NCBI RefSeq assembly: GCF_023073415.1
Contig: NZ_JADPJL010000047.1
Location: forward strand, 300,926-364,925
From: Bradyrhizobium sp. 190
GTDB lineage: Bacteria > Pseudomonadota > Alphaproteobacteria > Rhizobiales > Xanthobacteraceae
DNA length: 64,000 nucleotides
Direction: 5' to 3'
Numbering within the stretch: position 1 is the stretch's first letter; every line of letters starts with the position of its first letter. The notes beneath the pieces are model-generated. The model made no database searches. It had not been told where the DNA came from and saw only the letters and a program-made list of their open reading frames with translations. Positions 27,298 to 36,032 of this stretch are shown piece by piece. Position numbers and translations under genes: made by a program.

Positions 27298-28080
27298 ATG
27301 GACATCGCGCTTCAACGCGAACTCGCCCGCCTGCTGGCTGTGCTGCGCCGTGAAGAACGCCAGCAGAGCGGACTCGATCCGCGGCTCGTGCCGTCAGACA
27401 ACGCGACAGCCTATCGCGTCGCCGGCCTTGTCGAGGAAGAGCTAGGCTGGGAGGTCGTCGGCTGGAAGATTGCCGCCATGAAGGAGGGGCTGCAGCGCCA
27501 GCTTCGCACGGATGCGCCGATCTATGGCCGGGTGTTCGCGCCGATCATGGAGTCGCCGGCCAGCGTCGAGCACGCCAGGCTCTGCAGCCCGATTCCCGAG
27601 GTCGAGTATCAGGCGCGCTTAGGGGCCGATCTGCCGCCGCGCGAAAAGCCCTACACGCTGGCGGAAGTCACCGAGGCGGTGGCCTCGCTCCACACCGGGA
27701 TCGAGCTTGCCGAATGCCGCTTTGTCCACGACGCCGCGTTTCCGGCACTGCCTGCGATCCTCGCCGACGGCGCGGGCGCCGGCATCATCGTCTGCGGCGC
27801 GGCGATTCCCGACTGGAAGACACGCGATATCGCGGGACAGGAAGTGGTGTTGACCTGCAACGGCACGCTGCGCCGGAAGGGCACGGCCGGGGAGGCGCTC
27901 GATCATCCCATGGTTCCCCTTACGTGGCTCGCCAACGAACTCTCGCGCACCGGTATCGGAATGACGGCGGGGCAGACGGTCAGCACGGGGACGCTGACAG
28001 GCATGCTGCGGCCGAAGCCCGGCGAGACCTATGTCGCGGATTTCGGTCCGTTCGGGAGCGTCACGGCGACCTACGCGTAA
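27298..28080 (+). CDS. 2-oxopent-4-enoate hydratase / oxalocrotonate decarboxylase family protein
   Basis: A 260-residue protein of the FAH-related hydratase/decarboxylase family (MhpD, DmpE, XylI type): VVGWKIAAMKEGLQ, PIYGRVFAPIMESPA, a GIELAECRF metal-ligand segment with Glu, and GMTAGQTVSTGTLTG near the C-terminus. Members hydrate 2-hydroxypenta-2,4-dienoate or decarboxylate 4-oxalocrotonate during meta-cleavage catabolism. The start is three bases after the dehydrogenase stop, so both are on one message. No ring-cleavage dioxygenase is nearby. Confidence 0.85.
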   Translation: MDIALQRELARLLAVLRREERQQSGLDPRLVPSDNATAYRVAGLVEEELGWEVVGWKIAAMKEGLQRQLRTDAPIYGRVFAPIMESPASVEHARLCSPIPEVEYQARLGADLPPREKPYTLAEVTEAVASLHTGIELAECRFVHDAAFPALPAILADGAGAGIIVCGAAIPDWKTRDIAGQEVVLTCNGTLRRKGTAGEALDHPMVPLTWLANELSRTGIGMTAGQTVSTGTLTGMLRPKPGETYVADFGPFGSVTATYA

Positions 28081-28146
28081 ACAGCCGAAACGACGCGCGC
28101 TTACCTTTGCTTTGGCCGCGCCGTGCTGATCGCGGCAACCTCGATC

Positions 28147-28461
28147 TCACTTGCCCGGTTCGGGAAGATCGCCAAGAAGGTTTGACAGCTTGACCGCAAG
28201 CTTTCGAAGCCGGGCATTCTCTTCGAGCAGCACCGGAAGGTTATCGGTGTCCTGATGCCACGCTTCATCTCCCCGAAGTCCGTCGACTTCGTCGAGCAGG
28301 GGCGACAGAGCGGTGAGAAGGTCGTCGTCCTGATGCGGCGCTTCATTTGCCTGACGCACGTCATTGCCTTCACGCAGCGGCACGACGTTGTCGGCTTGGC
28401 CGGCATTTCGAAATGCATCGCGGCGGGCCTGTCTGTCGTGCGGCGGATGTTCGATACTCAT
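28147..28461 (-). CDS. Small hypothetical protein with EENARLR coiled-coil motif (copy 1)
   Basis: A 104-residue hydrophilic protein starting MSIEHPPHDRQARRDAFRNA. The C-terminal 35 residues form a short amphipathic helix, LPVLLEENARLRKLAVKLSN, preceded by an acidic region. A second plus-strand gene at 29817 carries the same LIEENARLRELLAQLSD-type helix. I chose the ATG at 28461 with AGGA before it over longer upstream starts. Function unknown; a dimerising coiled coil is likely. Confidence 0.66.
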   Translation of the reverse strand: MSIEHPPHDRQARRDAFRNAGQADNVVPLREGNDVRQANEAPHQDDDLLTALSPLLDEVDGLRGDEAWHQDTDNLPVLLEENARLRKLAVKLSNLLGDLPEPGK

Positions 28462-28692
28462 GACAAATTCCTGATCACAAGGTGGCCCAGTCGCGTCGGT
28501 TCCACGATGAGCTTTCCCTTGAGTCGAAGGCAAATTTGCGTCGGAAAGGCAACGGCGAAGTGGCTCGGCAGATCGGTCACACGTTCTTTGATTCACACGG
28601 CAGATCGAATTAGGCCAAATTTTTGACGTATCGCGAACCATTCTGACGTCTGCGCGGCTGGGGAGCAAAGCATCTTATTTAGGGGCGTATCG

Positions 28693-28893
28693 ATGACGGA
28701 TTTCCTGACCAATGCGGATCACTGGCGCAGGCGCGCGGAACTGACACGGGCGTTAGCCGCGAGTGCGGTCAAGGACCAGGGGCGGCTGCTCAAGGTGGCG
28801 GAGGAATACGACCGGTTGGCGGCTCACGCCGAACGGCGGCGAAGTGCTCCAGTCCCGGCGGATTCCTACGCTCAGGCACGCCAGCCCGAGTAA
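28693..28893 (+). CDS. Small helical protein of a Bradyrhizobium-type family
   Basis: A 66-residue protein, MTDFLTNADHWRRRAELTRA, continuing with a long helix KDQGRLLKVAEEYDRLAAHA. The W-x-x-R-A-E...A..........L..A..YDRLA..AE spacing is one I recognise from many short proteins in this group, annotated only as hypothetical. AGGGG precedes the ATG at a good distance. There is no signal peptide. It is soluble, helical and of unknown function. Confidence 0.7.
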   Translation: MTDFLTNADHWRRRAELTRALAASAVKDQGRLLKVAEEYDRLAAHAERRRSAPVPADSYAQARQPE

Positions 28894-29110
28894 TCCCCCT
28901 TCAATCGAAAACGTCGGAGAGGCGGGCGTTTTCCGCTTCAGTTGGCGCATTGCGGTGCGGTCGTGGCGGCGCAGTGTGCCGCCATTACCCAGATGTGTGA
29001 CCCGTAAAACACAACCGCAGGACAACGTTCAAAGCATTGTGATCGCGCGATTGCAGTCGAATCAACGAATCGCCTAGACCGTTAGCGGGGCTGGGAAGCG
29101 GAGAGTGAGT

Positions 29111-29209
29111 ATGAGAGTCGCTTCCTTAGAAAGTGTACTGACGGCGGCTACGCTGGTATTGGCCATCGTCATCGTGCTGTGGGGAATCAAGATTTTCCAC
29201 GGTGTATGA
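29111..29209 (+). CDS. Tiny single-pass membrane peptide (32 residues)
   Basis: A 32-residue frame, MRVASLESVLTAATLVLAIV then IVLWGIKIFHGV, with one continuous hydrophobic helix between short polar ends and a GGAGAG site six bases before the ATG. The composition is that of a real membrane miniprotein, but no homologue is in hand. Confidence 0.45.
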   Translation: MRVASLESVLTAATLVLAIVIVLWGIKIFHGV

Positions 29210-29426
29210 GCAGGGCGAAGCTGGCGTCGAACTAGAGACCTCCGTCAAGAAGAGGCTCGCGACAAAGGCGTCAAAGGCGTCACTTCCGCGGCGGCGGAGG
29301 CCTTTCTTTTTAGTTGCCGACGAATCTTTCGCCGGGGGCTTGTCCCTTCCGACGCGTATCGAGTTTGGTTTACGGCCTGGCGCGAGATCCGCACGGGCCG
29401 CGAAAGGCATTGGTTTCAAATTTCGC

Positions 29427-29519
29427 ATGCATTTTGGTTATTATCTGATGATCGCAGCGCTCGTTCTCATGGGGCTGGAAGTTCTTTACGCGCTCTATCA
29501 ATTGGCCACGTTTCTTTAG
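29427..29519 (+). CDS. Possible tiny membrane peptide (30 residues)
   Basis: A 30-residue frame, MHFGYYLMIAALVLMGLEVL then YALYQLATFL, almost wholly hydrophobic. It could also be the C-terminus of a longer frame that opens at a GTG at 29202 and would add 75 mostly basic residues, but I see no ribosome site for either start. It is listed because of the clear helix and the tiny-gene neighbourhood. Confidence 0.3.
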   Translation: MHFGYYLMIAALVLMGLEVLYALYQLATFL

Positions 29520-29528
29520 AAACTTTTC

Positions 29529-29630
29529 GGTTCTGATTGAATCAGAACCAGGCCCTAGATTGTTGTTTTGACGCGTTTTCCTGACGCGAACCGGTGTGCG
29601 GTCCGAGAGCACGCTTCGCTCGAAGACGCT
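29529..29630. repeat. Palindromic intergenic repeat, type C
   Basis: It starts with ggttctgattgaatcagaac (a near-perfect inverted repeat) and runs through ttgttttgacgcgttttcc, acgcgaaccggtgt and cgcttcgctcgaagacgct. I recognise this order of blocks as a common dispersed element in Bradyrhizobium and other Rhizobiales, from memory. Confidence 0.65.
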
Positions 29631-29816
29631 AAACATCGCACGCGCAGGCTGCTGCGCGGGCTTAGAGATTCGCCGCAATCACGCCGCTTTAGCGCCGGGG
29701 TCGCCTCCGCGCGTTTCCAATTTTAGTCGCAAAATTGCCTGCCGACTCACCTCATTCTCCGCGCGCGACAAAGAGACTGGGGGCTCGTTCCGCATTTTAA
29801 AATTGGAGTATCAATC

Positions 29817-30062
29817 ATGCGAATAGACCATCCGCAGCTCAATAAGCGAGACCGACGCGCAGAACCCTCATTTTGGGTTGAGGAACCGACCGACGATGCT
29901 TTTTCATTGCTTGAGAATGCCCTGCGCGGGGACGAGCCCGCCCGTCGTCGCCACGAGCAGGCCGACGAAGCTCACTCGCTGATCGAGGAGAACGCCCGGC
30001 TTCGGGAGCTTTTGGCTCAGCTCTCGGACATCATTCGCAAAAACGGCGTTCACCCGAGGTAA
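29817..30062 (+). CDS. Small hypothetical protein with EENARLR coiled-coil motif (copy 2)
   Basis: An 81-residue hydrophilic protein: N-terminal MRIDHPQLNKRDRRAEPSFW, an acidic middle part, then HSLIEENARLRELLAQLSDI near the C-terminus. The helix matches that of the gene at 28147-28461 on the other strand, and the DDAFSLLENALRGDE portion parallels its DDDLLTALSPLLDEV. GGAG eight bases before the ATG supports the start. A strong hairpin follows the gene. Function unknown. Confidence 0.72.
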   Translation: MRIDHPQLNKRDRRAEPSFWVEEPTDDAFSLLENALRGDEPARRRHEQADEAHSLIEENARLRELLAQLSDIIRKNGVHPR

Positions 30063-30079
30063 CGCCACGACCAGATCTC

Positions 30080-30124
30080 GGCCCCGCCCCGGCAAGTGTG
30101 GTTCAACCACGCCGGGGCGGGGCC
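30080..30124 (+). terminator. Strong GC hairpin after the EENARLR gene
   Basis: ggccccgccccggc (30080-30093) pairs perfectly with gccggggcggggcc (30111-30124) around a 17-base loop that itself contains gtgg/ccac. Only a weak T-run (ttcatttt) follows, so termination strength is uncertain, but position and stem length fit a gene end. Confidence 0.6.
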
Positions 30125-30239
30125 GCTTCATTTTCGACGATTGATTTCACGCCAACGCCGCTCGCACGGGAAGCGGCGAATAGAACGCGCCACCGCTGTC
30201 CTGGTACCGGCCTGTTTCAAAAAGCGGCCGCTCAAAAGA

Positions 30240-30279
30240 AACGACCCCAGCTTCGGGGGCTAGTCCCGCTGGGGTCGTT
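30240..30279 (-). terminator. Terminator of the peptide-importer operon
   Basis: aacgaccccagc (30240-30251) pairs with gctggggtcgtt (30268-30279). Read on the minus strand the stem is followed by tttcttttg, a usable U-tract. It lies about 130 bases past the stop of the last importer ATPase gene. Confidence 0.72.
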
Positions 30280-30411
30280 CTATGCCGGGGCGCGCCGATC
30301 CCCATGCTATCCCGGCATGCGCGCAAGCTAAAGTCTGGCCCAGCCGCTGTCTGTAGGGAACCCGACAGTGGCCTGGTTTCAGGAAGCGTTGCTTATTTCG
30401 GCCAGTATCCG

Positions 30412-31380
30412 TCAGCTCAGATGGCAGGCCACCAAATGTCCGTCGCTGCCTTGCTTCAGTTCGGGCGCGCTTTCCCGGCAGCGGGGCTCGGCGATCGGGC
30501 AGCGGGTGTGAAAATGACAGCCGCGCGGCGGGTTCATCGGGCTCGGCACATCGCCCTGCAGGCGGATCCGCTTGCGCTTCACCTTCGGGTCCGGCACCGG
30601 CACGGCGGAGAGCAGCGCCTGGGTATAGGGATGCCGGGGATGGCGGTACAGGTCGCGCGCGTCAGCCAGTTCGACGATGCGCCCGAGATACATCACCGCC
30701 ACGCGGTCGGAAATATGCTCCACCACCGAGAGATCGTGGGCGACGAACAGATAGGTGAGGTTGAGTTCGGCCTGCAGGTCTTCCAGCAGGTTGATCACCT
30801 GCGCCTGAATCGAGACATCGAGCGCTGAAACCGGCTCGTCGCAGACGATGAACTTCGGCTCCACCGCGAGTGCGCGCGCGATCCCGATGCGCTGGCGCTG
30901 GCCGCCGGAAAATTCGTGCGGGTAGCGCCGCATGTGCTCGGCCTTCAGTCCGACCTTGACGAGCAGGCTCGCCACGCGGTCGTCCCGCTCGCTTGCCGAG
31001 GAAGCGAGCTCGTGGATGGTGAAGGCCTCGCCAAGGATCGCAGCGACGGTCATGCGCGGATTGAGCGAGGCAAACGGGTCCTGGAACACAATCTGCATGT
31101 TGCGCCGCATGGCGCGCAGGTCGCCGCCGGAAAGGCCGCACACGTCGCGTCCGTCAAAGACGATCTCGCCTTCGCTCGGTTCGATGAGGCGCAGCACGCA
31201 GCGCGCCGTGGTCGACTTGCCGCAACCGGACTCGCCGACCAGTCCGAGCGTTTCGCCGCGATTGACCGCAAACGACACGCCGTCCACCGCGTGAACGCGC
31301 CCGACCTCGCGCGAAAGGAGTCCGCCCTTGACGGAAAAATGCTTCTTCAGGCCAGTGACGCGCAGCAGGGGTTCGCTCAT
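30412..31380 (-). CDS. Dipeptide/oligopeptide ABC transporter ATPase (DppF/OppF type)
   Basis: A 322-residue nucleotide-binding subunit: Walker A GESGCGKSTT, Q-loop region VFQDPFASLNPRMTV, signature SGGQRQRIGIARA and Walker B FIVCDEPVSALDV. A C-terminal OppC-DppC-type domain contains GDVPSPMNPPRGCHFHTRCP, whose cysteines (with later CRE) mark the DppF/OppF C-terminal motif. It is the last gene of a five-gene importer operon and overlaps the DppD-type gene by ATGA. It works as a heterodimer with that protein. Confidence 0.92.
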   Translation of the reverse strand: MSEPLLRVTGLKKHFSVKGGLLSREVGRVHAVDGVSFAVNRGETLGLVGESGCGKSTTARCVLRLIEPSEGEIVFDGRDVCGLSGGDLRAMRRNMQIVFQDPFASLNPRMTVAAILGEAFTIHELASSASERDDRVASLLVKVGLKAEHMRRYPHEFSGGQRQRIGIARALAVEPKFIVCDEPVSALDVSIQAQVINLLEDLQAELNLTYLFVAHDLSVVEHISDRVAVMYLGRIVELADARDLYRHPRHPYTQALLSAVPVPDPKVKRKRIRLQGDVPSPMNPPRGCHFHTRCPIAEPRCRESAPELKQGSDGHLVACHLS

Positions 31381-32369
31381 GCGCTCGCTCCCTGCGTCTG
31401 TTCCAGGTGGCAGGCCATGCGATGGCCCGGTGCGACCTCGCGCAGCATCGGCTCCTGTTCGGAGCAGAGCGCGAAGGCGAAGCGGCAGCGCGGCGCGAAG
31501 CGGCAGCCGGGCGCGGGATTGATCAGGATCGGCACCGAGCCGCCGATCGCTTCCAGCCGGGTCTTGTGCGCGCTGTCGAGGTCGATGCGCGGGATCGAGC
31601 GGATGAGGCCCTGCGTGTAGGGATGGCGCGGGCTTTCGAACAGGCTGTCGACATCGGCCTCTTCCACCACCTTGCCGGCATACATGACGACGACGCGCTG
31701 CGCGGTCTCGGCCACGACGCCCATCGCATGGGTGATCAGCATCACCGCCATGCCGAAGCGTTCCTTCATGTCCTGCAACAAATCGAGGATTTGCGCCTGG
31801 ATGGTGACGTCGAGCGCGGTGGTCGGCTCGTCGGCGATGACGAGTTTTGGCTTGCAGGCCAGCGCCATGGCGATCATGACGCGCTGGCGCATGCCGCCCG
31901 AGAACTGGTGCGGGTAATCATGCACGCGGCCCTCGGCATTGGGGATCTGCACCAGCTTGAACATCTCTATTGTGCGGGCGAGCGCGTCCTTTTTCGAGAG
32001 TCCCTCGTGGCGGCGCAGGCTCTCGGCGACCTGCTCGCCGACCGACAGCACCGGGTTGAGCGAGGTCATCGGCTCCTGGAAGATGAAGCCGATCTCCTTG
32101 GCCCTGATGTCATCCATTTCGCTGCTCGTGAGCGGCACGAGGTCGCGGCCCTCGAACAGGATCTGGCCTTCGACGATGCGTCCCGGCGGCATTGCGATCA
32201 GTTTCAGGATCGACATCGCGGTGACGGTCTTGCCGCAGCCGGATTCCCCGACCACGCAGAGCGTCTCGCCCTTGTTGAGCGCGATGTCGACGCCGTCGAC
32301 CGCCCTCAGCATGCCGTCGTCGGTGGAAAAGTGAGTCTTCAGGCCCTTGATCTCGAGCAGCGGCGCCAT
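31377..32369 (-). CDS. Dipeptide/oligopeptide ABC transporter ATPase (DppD/OppD type)
   Basis: A 330-residue nucleotide-binding subunit: Walker A GESGCGKTVTA, signature SGGMRQRVMIAMA, Walker B LVIADEPTTALDV, H-loop HAMGV, and the C-terminal segment NPAPGCRFAPRCRFAFALC typical of DppD. Its start shares a base with the stop of the permease gene upstream, and it overlaps the DppF-type gene by four bases. Confidence 0.92.
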   Translation of the reverse strand: MAPLLEIKGLKTHFSTDDGMLRAVDGVDIALNKGETLCVVGESGCGKTVTAMSILKLIAMPPGRIVEGQILFEGRDLVPLTSSEMDDIRAKEIGFIFQEPMTSLNPVLSVGEQVAESLRRHEGLSKKDALARTIEMFKLVQIPNAEGRVHDYPHQFSGGMRQRVMIAMALACKPKLVIADEPTTALDVTIQAQILDLLQDMKERFGMAVMLITHAMGVVAETAQRVVVMYAGKVVEEADVDSLFESPRHPYTQGLIRSIPRIDLDSAHKTRLEAIGGSVPILINPAPGCRFAPRCRFAFALCSEQEPMLREVAPGHRMACHLEQTQGASA

Positions 32370-33289
32370 CAGATCACCCGCCTTGCATCGAGCGCGTCGC
32401 GCATCCCGTCGCCGATGAAATTGATGGCGACGACCGCAACGAAGATGGCGCCGCCTGGAAACAGCGCCCAGTGGGCGGCGATGTCGAGAAAGTCCTTGGC
32501 GTCGAACAGCAGCCGGCCCCAGGTCGGGGTGTCAGGCGGAAAGCCGAGGCCGAGAAAGGACAGCGTCGATTCCGCGATGATGGCGGCGGCGACGTCGATG
32601 GTGCCTGCAATGATCACCGGTCCCAGCGCATTGGGCAGGATGTGGCGCACCACCTGCCGCAGCGGGCTGGCGCCGAGCGCACGGGCGGCTTCGACAAAAT
32701 CCTTTTCGCGCAGCGAGAGGAATTGCGCGCGCACCAGGCGGGCGACCGGCATCCAGCGCAGGCCACCGATGACAAGCACGATCAGGATGAAGATACCGCC
32801 TTCGGGTCCGAACATGGCCTTCAGTCCGTCGCGGAACAGGTAGATCAGAAGCAGCAGCAGCGGCAATTGCGGCAACGAGAGGAAGAGGTCGGTCAGCCAC
32901 ATCAGGGCATGCCCCAGCGCGCCGCGTGACATGCCGGCGAGCGCGCCGATCACCGTGCCGACGATGACGGCGACCGCCATCGCGGCGAGGCCGACCGCGA
33001 GCGAGATGCGTCCGCCGTAGATCATGCGGGCGAGGATATCCTGTCCGAGATCGTCGGTGCCGAAGGGATGGGCGAGCGAGGGGCCCTCGAGGCGGGCGTT
33101 GAAATCGATGTCGTTGATGCTGACGCGCCAGACGAAGGGGCCGAACACCACCGCCAGGATCAGGACGAGCAGCAGGACCGCGCTGACCACGGCGAGCTTG
33201 TGGCGGCGATAGCGCCGCCAGGTCTCGCGCCAGGGCGACCAGACCGGCCGCCGCTCAGCGGAGGGAGATGCGAGGGTCAAGCCAGCCAT
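32369..33289 (-). CDS. Dipeptide-type ABC transporter permease (DppC type)
   Basis: A 306-residue permease. An N-terminal membrane segment (VVSAVLLLVLILAVVFGPFV) and a periplasmic loop are followed by the BPD_transp_1 domain; the EAA loop reads EAARALGASPLRQVVRHILP and contacts the ATPases. I take MAGLTLASPSAERR (ATG at 33289), which overlaps the DppB-type gene by 35 bases; a longer start 12 codons upstream would overlap more. It pairs with the DppB-type subunit in the inner membrane. Confidence 0.88.
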   Translation of the reverse strand: MAGLTLASPSAERRPVWSPWRETWRRYRRHKLAVVSAVLLLVLILAVVFGPFVWRVSINDIDFNARLEGPSLAHPFGTDDLGQDILARMIYGGRISLAVGLAAMAVAVIVGTVIGALAGMSRGALGHALMWLTDLFLSLPQLPLLLLLIYLFRDGLKAMFGPEGGIFILIVLVIGGLRWMPVARLVRAQFLSLREKDFVEAARALGASPLRQVVRHILPNALGPVIIAGTIDVAAAIIAESTLSFLGLGFPPDTPTWGRLLFDAKDFLDIAAHWALFPGGAIFVAVVAINFIGDGMRDALDARRVI

Positions 33290-34214
33290 AGAGGATATCC
33301 GCGATGAGATTGAAGAGCACGACAAGACAGGCGAAGACGAAAGTCACGGCCATCACGACCGGCGTGTCGTTGGAGAGGATGGAGGAGATCAGGAGCGAGC
33401 CGATGCCCGGAATGCGAAAAATCTGCTCGGTGACGATGGCGCCGCCGAACACGGCGGGCATCTGCAGCGCGACCAGGGTGACGACCGGGATCATCGCATT
33501 GCGCATCGCATGCTTGACGATCACCCTGGGCTGCCCGAGGCCCTTGGCGCGGGCCGTGGTGACGTAGTCGAGGCGGATCACATCCAGCATGGCCGAGCGC
33601 ACGAAGCGCGTCATGGAGGCCGCCTGAAACAGCCCGAGCACCATCACCGGCATGAGGGCCTGCCGAACCTGTTCGATCACCCAGCGGAATCCGGTCGCCT
33701 TGATATCGGTGGTGTAGACGAAAGGCAGCCAGTCCAGCGTGATTGAAAAGAGCAGGATGAACAGCAGGCCTGTGAAGAAGGTCGGCAGCGAAAAGCCGAT
33801 AAAGGCGAGCGTGTTGGCGATCTGGTCGAAGATCGAGTAGGGCCGCGTCGCGGCATAGACGCCGACCGGTATGGCAATCAGCAGCGCAAGAAGCTGCGCC
33901 GAGCCGATTACATAGAGCGTCGTCGGCAGGCGCTGCAGGATAAGCGTGTCGACATTCATCCGGCTGACGAAGGAAAAGCCCCAGTCGCCCTGCAGCATGG
34001 CCGAAAGCCAGTGCAGGTAGCGGAGGTAGATCGGATCGTCGAGGCCGAACTTGGTCCGAAGCGCCGCCGCTACTTCGGGCGGCACGTTGGGATTGGTCGC
34101 AAGCTCTGCGAAGGGATCGCCGGGAGCCAGCGCAAGTACCGTGAACAGAACGAGCGAAATGCCGAGCAAGCTCGGCACCGCGATCAGCAGGCGACGCAGG
34201 ATGTACTGACGCAT
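33255..34214 (-). CDS. Dipeptide-type ABC transporter permease (DppB type)
   Basis: A 319-residue permease with the OppB/DppB start MRQYILRRLLIAVPSLLGIS, a long periplasmic loop and the transmembrane domain. The ATPase-docking loop reads VTTARAKGLGQPRVIVKHAM, with the invariant glycine. It ends LYGWLDPRISLR, a typical DppB tail, and shares 35 bases with the DppC-type gene in another frame. It follows the binding-protein gene after 27 bases. Confidence 0.93.
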   Translation of the reverse strand: MRQYILRRLLIAVPSLLGISLVLFTVLALAPGDPFAELATNPNVPPEVAAALRTKFGLDDPIYLRYLHWLSAMLQGDWGFSFVSRMNVDTLILQRLPTTLYVIGSAQLLALLIAIPVGVYAATRPYSIFDQIANTLAFIGFSLPTFFTGLLFILLFSITLDWLPFVYTTDIKATGFRWVIEQVRQALMPVMVLGLFQAASMTRFVRSAMLDVIRLDYVTTARAKGLGQPRVIVKHAMRNAMIPVVTLVALQMPAVFGGAIVTEQIFRIPGIGSLLISSILSNDTPVVMAVTFVFACLVVLFNLIADILYGWLDPRISLR

Positions 34215-34241
34215 GAGAAACGATCCGCCTAACGCCGGCTA

Positions 34242-36032
34242 TCAGATCTCTCGATACCAGTCCTGGATATTGTCGGTGTCGTTGGTCCAGCCGCTGAGCA
34301 CCGGGCGCAGCGAATTGGTTGCCGCGCCCACCTTCAGGCGGTGCATCACCGGGATGACCACCGTGTCCTGCCACATGATGTCGTTGGCCTTGATGTAGAA
34401 CGCGGCCCGCTTGACCGGATCGACTTCAGCCTCGGCCGCGTCGATCGCAGCGTCAAACTCCTGGTTGACCCAGCGCGGGAAATTCCGGCCCTGCCATTTG
34501 TTTTCCTTGGTGGCCACGAAGCGCGAATGAAAGCGCCGCATATGCTGGGCCGGGTCGGGCTGGGTCATCGGAATCTGGAACATTTCGATGTCGGCATAGA
34601 ATTTGGAATAGGTGTCCGGATTGGCGACATCCGAAGAGAAAAAGACCGAGGCCACGACCGATTTCAATTCGACGTCGATGCCGGCCTTCTGGCAGGCCTG
34701 TTTGACGATCGCCTGGGTCTTCTGGCGCGGGCCGTTGGTCGAGGTCTGGTACAGCAGTTTCAGTTTCTTTCCGTCCTTCTCCCGGATGCCGTCGACCCCG
34801 ACTTTCCATCCGGCCTCCTCCAGCAGTTGGGTCGCCTTCTCGATGCTGAACTCCCATTTCGTGTTCTTGGAGACGAACTGTTCGGGACCGTTGAGGAAGC
34901 TGGCCGTGGTACGTCCGGCGCGACCGTAGATGTGCTTTTGAATGGCATCGCGGTCGACGAGGAGCGCCAGCGCCTTGCGAACGGCCGGATTGGAGAGCAG
35001 GGGATGCTTGGTCTTGATCGAGGAACGTTCGCCGTCGACCTCGGTGTTGGGATCGGTGAAGTTCAGCGCGATGAACTCGATATCGCCGCCGGTCGAGTAG
35101 ACAGTCTTGCCCTTGCCGCCCTTCTCCAGACGCAGCAGGACATCGTCTTCCACCTGCATGTTCCAGGCATAGTCATATTCGCCGGTCTGAATCACCGCGC
35201 GCGCCGCCGAGACGGCATCGCCGCCGCCCTTGATCTCGATCGTATCGAAGTAGGGCCGGTTCGGCATGTGGTAGTCAGGATTGATTTCCCCACGCACGAG
35301 GTCGCCCGGCTTGAACTCGACGAACTTGTAGGGCCCGGTGCCGACGGGCTTGAGATTGTTCGGAGCCTCGCGGGATTTGGCGCCCTTGTAATCGGCAAAC
35401 AGATGCTTGGGCAGGATGCAGCCGACCACCGCGACAAAAGCATCGGCCCAGAACGGGGTGGGATTCTTGAACAGGACGCGGACGGTGAGATCATCAACCT
35501 TTTCGACTGATATGTCCTGGTAAACACCGATGGTCAACGCCGCGGTGGCGGGATCGCGGGCGTATTCCCAGTTGAACACGACGTCGTCGGCAGTGAACGG
35601 CTTGCCGTCATGCCACTTGACGCCCGGCTTGAGCTTCCAGGTCACCGACTTGCCGTCGGCGGCGAGACCGCCGTTCTGGATCGACGGAATTTCCGCCACT
35701 AGAATCGGACAGAGGTTGCCGGCGGAATCCCAGCTCGCCAGCGGCTCATAGAAGATACGCGAGCCGTCCTGGTCCTTGGTGCCGGTGGCAAAATGCGGAT
35801 TGAGCAGGGTCGGTCCCTGCCACCACAGCAATTTAAGCGGCCCGCCGCCGCCGCGTTTGGTCGGTTTGTAAGGAGCCGGACTCTGCGCCATCGCCACACC
35901 ACCGATGGCAAGGATCTGCGTGGCCATCGGCGCGGTGAGGCCGAGAGCGATCATCCGCTGAACGAAGCCGCGGCGATCCATGCGCCCGTCCTTCACCTCG
36001 TCGATCATGGTTCGCAGTTCGGTGTCCAGCAT
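34242..36032 (-). CDS. Peptide-type ABC transporter solute-binding protein (SBP_bac_5)
   Basis: A 596-residue family 5 binding protein. The N-terminus has a twin-arginine start (MDRRGFVQ around residues 18-25) and a hydrophobic region ending before AQSPAPYKP, so export by Tat is likely. Family 5 landmarks include KPGVKWHDGKPFTADDVVFN and RKALALLVDRDAIQKHIYGR. I chose the ATG at 36032 (MLDTELRTMIDEVKDG). It is the first gene of the importer operon. Binding proteins of this family bind di/oligopeptides, nickel chelates or amido compounds; the co-oriented AbgB-like gene suggests amido-peptide substrates. Confidence 0.9.
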   Translation of the reverse strand: MLDTELRTMIDEVKDGRMDRRGFVQRMIALGLTAPMATQILAIGGVAMAQSPAPYKPTKRGGGGPLKLLWWQGPTLLNPHFATGTKDQDGSRIFYEPLASWDSAGNLCPILVAEIPSIQNGGLAADGKSVTWKLKPGVKWHDGKPFTADDVVFNWEYARDPATAALTIGVYQDISVEKVDDLTVRVLFKNPTPFWADAFVAVVGCILPKHLFADYKGAKSREAPNNLKPVGTGPYKFVEFKPGDLVRGEINPDYHMPNRPYFDTIEIKGGGDAVSAARAVIQTGEYDYAWNMQVEDDVLLRLEKGGKGKTVYSTGGDIEFIALNFTDPNTEVDGERSSIKTKHPLLSNPAVRKALALLVDRDAIQKHIYGRAGRTTASFLNGPEQFVSKNTKWEFSIEKATQLLEEAGWKVGVDGIREKDGKKLKLLYQTSTNGPRQKTQAIVKQACQKAGIDVELKSVVASVFFSSDVANPDTYSKFYADIEMFQIPMTQPDPAQHMRRFHSRFVATKENKWQGRNFPRWVNQEFDAAIDAAEAEVDPVKRAAFYIKANDIMWQDTVVIPVMHRLKVGAATNSLRPVLSGWTNDTDNIQDWYREI

